A stretch of DNA of 10,670 bases from the NCBI GenBank assembly GCA_003170115.1, contig PMZS01000177.1, positions 13,398 through 24,067 of the forward strand. The letters run 5' to 3'. The notes beneath the pieces were generated by a model, which was not told the DNA's origin, searched no databases, and saw only the letters and a list, made by a program, of their open reading frames with translations. Source of the stretch: Spirochaetaceae bacterium (GTDB lineage Bacteria > Spirochaetota > Spirochaetia > SZUA-6 > Fen-1364). Position numbers and translations under genes: made by a program. Of this stretch, positions 7,043-10,670 are shown one piece after another (the stretch's first letter is position 1; every line of letters begins with the position of its first letter).

Positions 7043-7071
7043 ATAACATATCAGCCGTGCGCTGGTATGAT
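7043..7071 (+). promoter_or_regulatory. Promoter candidate P3 (extended -10)
   Basis: TGGTATGAT (7063-7071) fits an extended -10 element (TGN-TATAAT), with ATAACA (7043-7048), a four-of-six -35 match, 17 nt upstream. A start near 7078 would place hairpin copy 2 exactly at the 5' end of the mRNA and leave a leader of about 43 nt. Confidence 0.4.
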
Positions 7072-7078
7072 AGGATGA

Positions 7079-7093
7079 AGAGCCGTTGGCTCT
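7079..7093 (+). repeat. Leader hairpin repeat, copy 2
   Basis: AGAGCC-GTT-GGCTCT is a perfect 6-bp stem with a GTT loop. It is 94 nt downstream of copy 1 and 14 nt before the ribosome site. The same outer stem sequence (GGAGCC with GGCTCT) recurs at the base of the gene's own terminator. Confidence 0.6.
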
Positions 7094-7106
7094 CTGGAAA
7101 ACAGCG

Positions 7107-7113
7107 AAGGAGG
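7107..7113 (+). promoter_or_regulatory. Strong ribosome binding site of the outer membrane protein gene
   Basis: AAGGAGG, fully complementary to the 16S rRNA tail, lies 7 nt before ATG 7121. It overlaps two of the leader's GGA motifs, so a protein binding GGA here would block initiation. Confidence 0.85.
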
Positions 7114-7120
7114 ATCTTCA

Positions 7121-8269
7121 ATGAAGAAGGCACTCGTAGTTCTTCTTGTTCTGACCTGCCTGAGTGCAGCGGCTTTCGCCGACGTGGCACCGCTCAAGAT
7201 TTCAGGCTCGTTGGAAACTGGCTTTGTAGTGGGGATGCCGAAAGACGGCACAAACACCCTGAAGCTTTATGACAATGACGAAGGCAACGCGACCCGGTTT
7301 CTGGTCGGAATTGCGTTCACCAGCGCCGACGGGAACTGGGGACTCAACACCAGGTTGGACGCCGAAGGCTTGATTGGAGACGGAAGTGCGACTGGCAAGT
7401 CTGGTGCCCTTGCAATAGGCGTTGATCGTGCAACGCTTTGGGGTAGCGTGGTACCCATGGTGACCCTGAAGGGCGGACTTCTGGATGAGGAAGCATTCGC
7501 CACCGCGTGGGAAGGCTGGGGAAACTGGATCGATGGCCAGGTTGGATTCGAAGTGCTGGTGAAGCCCATGGACGGCCTCACGATCGGATACCTCCTGCCT
7601 GTGACGGGTGCAACTGACACCTTCAATACTTTAACCGGCATTCCACAGCCCATTAGTGCATTCCCTGGCAGCGACTCCCTGAATTCCACACTGGCCTCGA
7701 GCACGTTGCTCGCAGCCTACTCCATGCCGAACCTGGCCAACGTGCAGCTCGGCTACCGCAACGGCGCATTTAATACCGGCTATCTCTGGGGCGGAGTTGA
7801 CGTGAAGGCAATCCCGAACGTCCTGGCGCGCGTTGAGTTCCAGGCGATGGCGAAGACGGCCGCGGCCACCATTTTCGAAGAAGCTGGCTACACCATGGGA
7901 GCCATCGGACTTGACCTGGCCATGTGGCAGGACGTCTCTTCCGAGTCCGGAAGCAAAATCGGCTACAACTTCGAGCCAAGCGTTACCTACGACATGACGG
8001 TAGCGAAGGTTGGCCTCGGGTTTGACTTCGGAAATGACGCGGGACAATTCTGGGGGGTTATACTTCCTAAACCCGCCCTGGACGGAACAAGCTTCGCCAA
8101 GCGCGAGACGAACTATGACACCGTGGCTTGGGTGCAGATGCCGTTCGGTGCAAACCTCGTGAAGATCGGCTTTGCCTACGGCTCTGGAACCAAGGACAAC
8201 AATGCGGGAGCGAACACAAGCGCCACGACTCAGACCTCTTTCTTCGTGAACTACAGGGTGTTCTTCTAA
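7121..8269 (+). CDS. Predicted outer membrane beta-barrel (porin-like) protein
   Basis: The 382-residue precursor starts with a signal peptide: Lys-Lys, a hydrophobic core and an AFA cleavage site, giving mature protein from Asp21. A Cys at 13 is preceded by Thr in a poor lipobox, so type I cleavage is more likely than lipidation. The mature chain is Gly-, aromatic- and Asn/Asp-rich, with alternating hydrophobic strands bounded by Trp, Tyr and Phe, and ends in VNYRVFF; a C-terminal aromatic residue after such a strand is the signal read by the BAM complex. No Cys remains in the mature chain. I recognise no named family, but the style fits barrel proteins of spirochaetes and related diderms; channel or adhesin function is open. 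The strong ribosome site, several upstream promoter candidates and its own terminator indicate an abundant protein made from a single-gene transcript. Confidence 0.8.
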   Translation: MKKALVVLLVLTCLSAAAFADVAPLKISGSLETGFVVGMPKDGTNTLKLYDNDEGNATRFLVGIAFTSADGNWGLNTRLDAEGLIGDGSATGKSGALAIGVDRATLWGSVVPMVTLKGGLLDEEAFATAWEGWGNWIDGQVGFEVLVKPMDGLTIGYLLPVTGATDTFNTLTGIPQPISAFPGSDSLNSTLASSTLLAAYSMPNLANVQLGYRNGAFNTGYLWGGVDVKAIPNVLARVEFQAMAKTAAATIFEEAGYTMGAIGLDLAMWQDVSSESGSKIGYNFEPSVTYDMTVAKVGLGFDFGNDAGQFWGVILPKPALDGTSFAKRETNYDTVAWVQMPFGANLVKIGFAYGSGTKDNNAGANTSATTQTSFFVNYRVFF

Positions 8270-8301
8270 GAACAACCCACGGTCTGAAGCAACAGATCAA
8301 G

Positions 8302-8332
8302 GAGCCGCCCTTCGGGGCGGCTCTTTTTTTTT
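8302..8332 (+). terminator. Intrinsic terminator of the outer membrane protein gene
   Basis: GAGCCGCCC-TTCG-GGGCGGCTC forms a perfect 9-bp GC-rich stem closed by a stable TTCG tetraloop, followed by nine T (8324-8332). It lies 32 nt after the stop codon and separates this gene from guaB. Confidence 0.96.
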
Positions 8333-8334
8333 AC

Positions 8335-8363
8335 TTGAACCAGGGCGCCTCTGTTGGTACGCT
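8335..8363 (+). promoter_or_regulatory. guaB promoter, apparently giving a leaderless transcript
   Basis: TTGAAC (8335-8340), a 17-nt spacer and TACGCT (8358-8363) end 6 nt before the guaB ATG at 8370. There is no Shine-Dalgarno sequence between. At this spacing transcription should start at or next to the A of ATG. The box matches are moderate (4/6 and 3/6), but it begins just after the terminator where a promoter must exist. Confidence 0.45.
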
Positions 8364-8369
8364 CGGCAC

Positions 8370-9881
8370 ATGTCATTCTTTTATCCGGAGCCGTCCCGCA
8401 CTTTCAGCGAGTATCTCCTGGTCCCCAACCTCACGCGCAGGGACTGCACCCAGGCGTCGGTGAGCCTGGGCACCCCGCTGGTGCGGCATCACAGGGGTGA
8501 GGACCCGGGGATCCGGCTCAACATTCCCCTTGCCTCGGCCATCATGCAGTCCGTATCCGACCACCAGATGGCCATTGCCCTTGCCCGCTCGGGCGGGGTG
8601 TCCTTCATCTTCACGTCCCAGCCCATCGAGAACCAGGCGGAAATGGTGGATCGCGTGAAGCGGTTCAAGGCCGGGTTCGTCGCAAGCGATTCGAACATCC
8701 GTCCCGACGCGACCCTGAAGGATGTGCTTGCATTGAGAGGACGCACGGGCCATACCACCATGGCCGTGACGGAAGACGGCACCGCCACGGGGAAACTCGT
8801 GGGGATCCTCACCAGCCGGGACTACCGGCTCTCAACCACCCCTCAGGACGCGCGCGTCTCCGGCCTCATGACGAAGTTCAGCGACCTTGTCTACGGCCAG
8901 GAAGGCATCTCCCTCTCCGAGGCCAACGACCTGATCTGGAAACACAAGCTGAACTGCCTGCCGGTGATCTCCAAAACTGGGCAGCTGGCCTTTATGGTCT
9001 TCCGCAAGGACTACGCCGAGCACAAGGACAACCCTTCAGAGCTTGTCGATGGAAGCAAGCGCCTCGTGGTGGGAGCAGGCATCAACACCCGGGACTATGA
9101 GAAGCGCGTCCCTGCCCTGGTGGCCGCCGGGGCGGATGTCCTCTGCGTTGACTCTTCCGACGGTTTCTCTGAGTGGCAGTCGGAGACAATCCATTGGATT
9201 AGAAAGGAATTCGGCGATTCAGTGCGGGTAGGCGGCGGGAATGTCGTCGATGCCGAAGGGTTCCGCTATCTCTCGGACGCGGGAGCTGACTTCGTCAAGG
9301 TGGGAATCGGGGGAGGCTCGATCTGCATCACGCGCGAACAGAAAGGCATTGGCAGGGGGCAGGCGACCGCTGTCCTGGAGGTGGCCCAGGCACGTAATGA
9401 GTACCTCAAGACCACCGGAGTCTATGTCCCTCTCTGCTCTGACGGCGGAATCGTTCAGGACTATCACATCGTGCTCGCCCTTGCCATGGGCGCGGACTTC
9501 GTCATGATGGGCAGGTTCTTCGCGCGCTTCGACGAGGCCCCGGGACGCAGGCTGCGGATCGGCGGCAATTTTGTGAAAGAGTACTGGGGAGAGGGCTCCA
9601 ACAGGGCGCGCAACTGGCAGCGCTACCACGAGGGCGGCCAGGAGGGGCTGAGTTTCGAGGAAGGCGTGGACGGCTACGTCCCGTACGCGGGAAAGTTGAA
9701 GGACAACCTCGACATCACCCTGGACAAGGTCAGGAGCACAATGGTCAGCTGCGGCGCGGTCTCGATTCAGGAGCTGCAGTCAAAGGCGCGCATCACCCTG
9801 GCATCCGCGGTGAGCATTCGGGAAGGCGCGGCGCATGATATCGACCTCAAGGAAAATGAGATGATCATGCCCTCGACCTGA
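8370..9881 (+). CDS. guaB: Inosine-5'-monophosphate dehydrogenase (divergent type)
   Basis: A 503-residue enzyme that oxidises IMP to XMP with NAD, the committed step of GMP synthesis. The TIM barrel is interrupted by a pair of CBS domains at about 95-220. The catalytic loop GIGGGSICITR carries Cys319; SDGGI (357-361) is the phosphate-binding strand, and the flap Arg-Tyr dyad is Arg418-Tyr419 in NWQRY. EGVDGYVPYAG (431-441) and the C-terminal CGAVSIQEL match the normal IMPDH ending. The presence of the CBS pair, the flap dyad and full length argue against GMP reductase. The loop differs from the usual GPGSICTT, with Gly for Pro and Ile for Thr, and the segment EQKGIGRGQATA after the catalytic loop is of the divergent type I recall from Firmicutes and spirochaetes. 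It is a stand-alone gene with no guaA beside it. The N-terminus SFFYPEPSRTF supports ATG 8370 although no ribosome site is visible. Confidence 0.95.
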   Translation: MSFFYPEPSRTFSEYLLVPNLTRRDCTQASVSLGTPLVRHHRGEDPGIRLNIPLASAIMQSVSDHQMAIALARSGGVSFIFTSQPIENQAEMVDRVKRFKAGFVASDSNIRPDATLKDVLALRGRTGHTTMAVTEDGTATGKLVGILTSRDYRLSTTPQDARVSGLMTKFSDLVYGQEGISLSEANDLIWKHKLNCLPVISKTGQLAFMVFRKDYAEHKDNPSELVDGSKRLVVGAGINTRDYEKRVPALVAAGADVLCVDSSDGFSEWQSETIHWIRKEFGDSVRVGGGNVVDAEGFRYLSDAGADFVKVGIGGGSICITREQKGIGRGQATAVLEVAQARNEYLKTTGVYVPLCSDGGIVQDYHIVLALAMGADFVMMGRFFARFDEAPGRRLRIGGNFVKEYWGEGSNRARNWQRYHEGGQEGLSFEEGVDGYVPYAGKLKDNLDITLDKVRSTMVSCGAVSIQELQSKARITLASAVSIREGAAHDIDLKENEMIMPST

Positions 9882-9885
9882 GCCC

Positions 9886-9900
9886 GGTCCCCGCGGGACC
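9886..9900. terminator. Hairpin between convergent guaB and lipoprotein genes
   Basis: GGTCCC-CGC-GGGACC, a perfect 6-bp GC-rich stem, fills most of the 20-nt gap between the two stop codons. No T tract follows on either strand, so it is not a standard intrinsic terminator, but it is well placed to pause polymerase from both sides or protect the 3' ends. Confidence 0.4.
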
Positions 9901-9901
9901 C

Positions 9902-10213
9902 CTATTGCTGGTTCTGCCGGTGCCGATAGATCACGCCGGTGCTGTCGATGTAGTACTGATGCACCACGTAATAGTCGTTCAGGACATCCGCGGGACCATG
10001 GTTGGTCATCTGGCGAGTCCAGTTGCGCACATGATCCACGTAGACCCACACCTCGCCCCCATGTCCGTCAGCGGCCTTGCTGTCCGGGGCCCCCTGCTTT
10101 GCCACCAACTGCTCCCCGGTCTGACCCACCCAGGGATCCTTGAACGACACGCAGGATCCGAGAGCAAAGAGGAAGAGCACAAGAGGAATGATTGCGAGAG
10201 TCGCTTTGCGCAT
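9902..10213 (-). CDS. Small lipoprotein, SmpA/BamE-like in outline
   Basis: A 103-residue protein that begins with Arg-Lys, a hydrophobic stretch (5-18) and the lipobox LGSC with Cys21 as the lipidated residue. The mature part (about 83 residues) starts with the pattern VGQTGEQLVAKQGAPDS followed by WVYVD, which recalls the SmpA/BamE-like fold (a short helix ending at Gly-x-Pro, then a strand with Trp), and ends in polar Arg/Gln residues. The resemblance is short and the family call is tentative. It would be anchored to the outer or inner membrane; Val22 gives no clear retention signal. ATG 10213 was chosen because the signal peptide begins there; an upstream ATG at 10276 lies in the next gene. 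No ribosome site precedes it. It stands alone, convergent with guaB. Confidence 0.75.
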   Translation of the reverse strand: MRKATLAIIPLVLFLFALGSCVSFKDPWVGQTGEQLVAKQGAPDSKAADGHGGEVWVYVDHVRNWTRQMTNHGPADVLNDYYVVHQYYIDSTGVIYRHRQNQQ

Positions 10214-10219
10214 GAGTAA

Positions 10220-10248
10220 AGTATATGCGTTCTGCCCGCATTTGGCCA
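10220..10248 (-). promoter_or_regulatory. Lipoprotein gene promoter, apparently leaderless
   Basis: On the minus strand, TGGCCA (10248-10243, four of six matches), a 17-nt spacer and TATACT (10225-10220) end exactly 6 nt before ATG 10213. The spacing is identical to guaB. No Shine-Dalgarno sequence is present. Confidence 0.5.
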
Positions 10249-10278
10249 GAGGCCGGGCTGCTCTTGCACAAGGCAATT

Positions 10279-10670
10279 TCAGTCGATGAAGCCCTCGCGC
10301 CGGAGATACGCGGTGGACTCCGCAATAAGACGGGCGGCTTCCATGATCGCGGTTTCCGCCAGGGCATGGTCGACGTTCGCGAACAGCTCGTAATCCGCTG
10401 TCTCCCGATCATCCTTGAGGTTCGTGAAAAAACGCCCCAGTTCCCGGTCGAATTTCTCGGTTTTGATGAAAAGGAGATTGAACAGAGTCACCGCGCCGTG
10501 ATGGGTCGTGGGATTCTGCCCGGCGGTCAAAAGGAGGGCGCGAACCGCGTGGAACGCGGCATAGTAGGCGCGTGAGACCGCGTCGTCGTAATCGGATGAG
10601 GCAAGGAGCTTTCTCGCCACCGCAAGTTTCTGCTCCGCCTTCTCCATGTATGCCGTGATGATGTCCTTAG
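10279..10670 (-). CDS. HEPN-domain protein (N-terminus beyond window)
   Basis: A small all-helical protein of the HEPN family (PF05168 type), often encoded beside a minimal nucleotidyltransferase (MNT) as a toxin-antitoxin pair. An ATG at 10647 would give 122 residues, but the frame stays open to the window end, the upstream codons read KDIITAY, which continues the normal family start, and that ATG has no ribosome site; the true start is therefore probably just outside. Numbered from that Met: SRAYYAAFHAVRALLL (25-40) is the family core helix and contains Arg26-x6-His33, compatible with the RX4-6H motif of HEPN ribonucleases. THHG (48-51) and ADYELF (84-89) are also typical. No MNT gene lies downstream; a partner could lie to the right of the window. 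The family call is sure; the nuclease or toxin role is inference. Confidence 0.88.
   Translation of the reverse strand, partial: KDIITAYMEKAEQKLAVARKLLASSDYDDAVSRAYYAAFHAVRALLLTAGQNPTTHHGAVTLFNLLFIKTEKFDRELGRFFTNLKDDRETADYELFANVDHALAETAIMEAARLIAESTAYLRREGFID

Larger units (their letters stand above)
6691..7120. other. Non-coding divergent region and long leader of the outer membrane protein gene
   Basis: This 430-nt stretch holds no convincing gene. The left 100 nt must carry the promoter for the minus-strand kinase; the best minus-strand pair I see (TTGTCG, 18 nt, TTCAAT) is weak. The remainder is more AT-rich than its surroundings and contains three plus-strand promoter candidates, a nine-A tract, overlapping inverted repeats, a duplicated hairpin and a cluster of GGA motifs, all leading to the barrel protein. 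The layout suggests a strongly expressed and post-transcriptionally controlled gene. Confidence 0.6.

Noticed and set aside
6765..7046. 93-codon plus-strand frame with a hydrophobic N-terminal half
   Set aside because: It covers promoter P2 and the leader hairpins, its second half is basic and compositionally odd, and it resembles no protein I know.
7133..7162. Cys13 of the barrel protein as a lipoprotein site
   Set aside because: Thr precedes the Cys, the hydrophobic core continues past it, and AFA-Asp is a good signal peptidase I site.
10279..10647. ATG 10647 as the true HEPN start
   Set aside because: No ribosome site, and the upstream codons continue the usual family N-terminus to the edge of the window.
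1..10670. CRISPR arrays, insertion sequences, tRNA or rRNA genes
   Set aside because: No spaced repeat series, transposase motif, terminal inverted repeats or tRNA-like cloverleaf was seen on either strand.

Overview
The window is a GC-rich stretch of a bacterial chromosome, apparently from a Gram-negative (diderm) organism: it encodes a predicted beta-barrel outer membrane protein with a signal peptide and a C-terminal Phe, and a small lipoprotein. The inosine-monophosphate dehydrogenase belongs to a divergent type that I recall from Firmicutes and spirochaetes, and the outer membrane protein has a spirochaete-like look. A high-GC spirochaete or similar lineage is therefore a reasonable but weak guess. 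I see no transposon, prophage, CRISPR array, tRNA or rRNA.

Region 1 (1-3583, minus strand) is one transcription unit read right to left: a membrane sensor histidine kinase without a HAMP domain, an OmpR-type response regulator overlapping it by an ATGA junction, and, 50 nt further on, a membrane-anchored C39-like cysteine peptidase that runs off the left edge. A possible internal promoter precedes the peptidase. Region 2 (3584-3678) is a short divergent intergenic segment with a perfect inverted repeat.

Region 3 (3679-5296, plus strand) is a two-gene operon: a ThuA-family sugar-utilisation protein followed after 10 nt by a beta-hydroxyacid dehydrogenase. It runs tail to tail into a galactokinase-family GHMP kinase on the minus strand (5287-6690), and the two reading frames overlap by 10 bp. 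The kinase keeps its ATP-binding motifs but has Arg where galactokinases have the sugar-contacting Glu. Together the three suggest metabolism of a modified or uncommon sugar or sugar acid.

Region 4 (6691-8332) is a 430-nt non-coding leader with up to three promoter-like elements, a 14-nt hairpin sequence present twice, competing stem options and an unusual density of GGA motifs. It ends in a near-perfect ribosome binding site for the outer membrane barrel protein, whose gene is closed by a textbook intrinsic terminator. This is the most structured regulatory region of the window.

Region 5 (8333-10670) holds guaB (plus strand), a small lipoprotein (minus) and a HEPN-domain protein (minus) cut by the right edge. 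guaB and the lipoprotein gene both lack a Shine-Dalgarno sequence, and both have a -10-like TANNNT hexamer exactly 6 nt before the ATG, the signature of leaderless transcripts. The HEPN protein resembles the toxin half of MNT/HEPN pairs; a partner, if there is one, lies outside the window.
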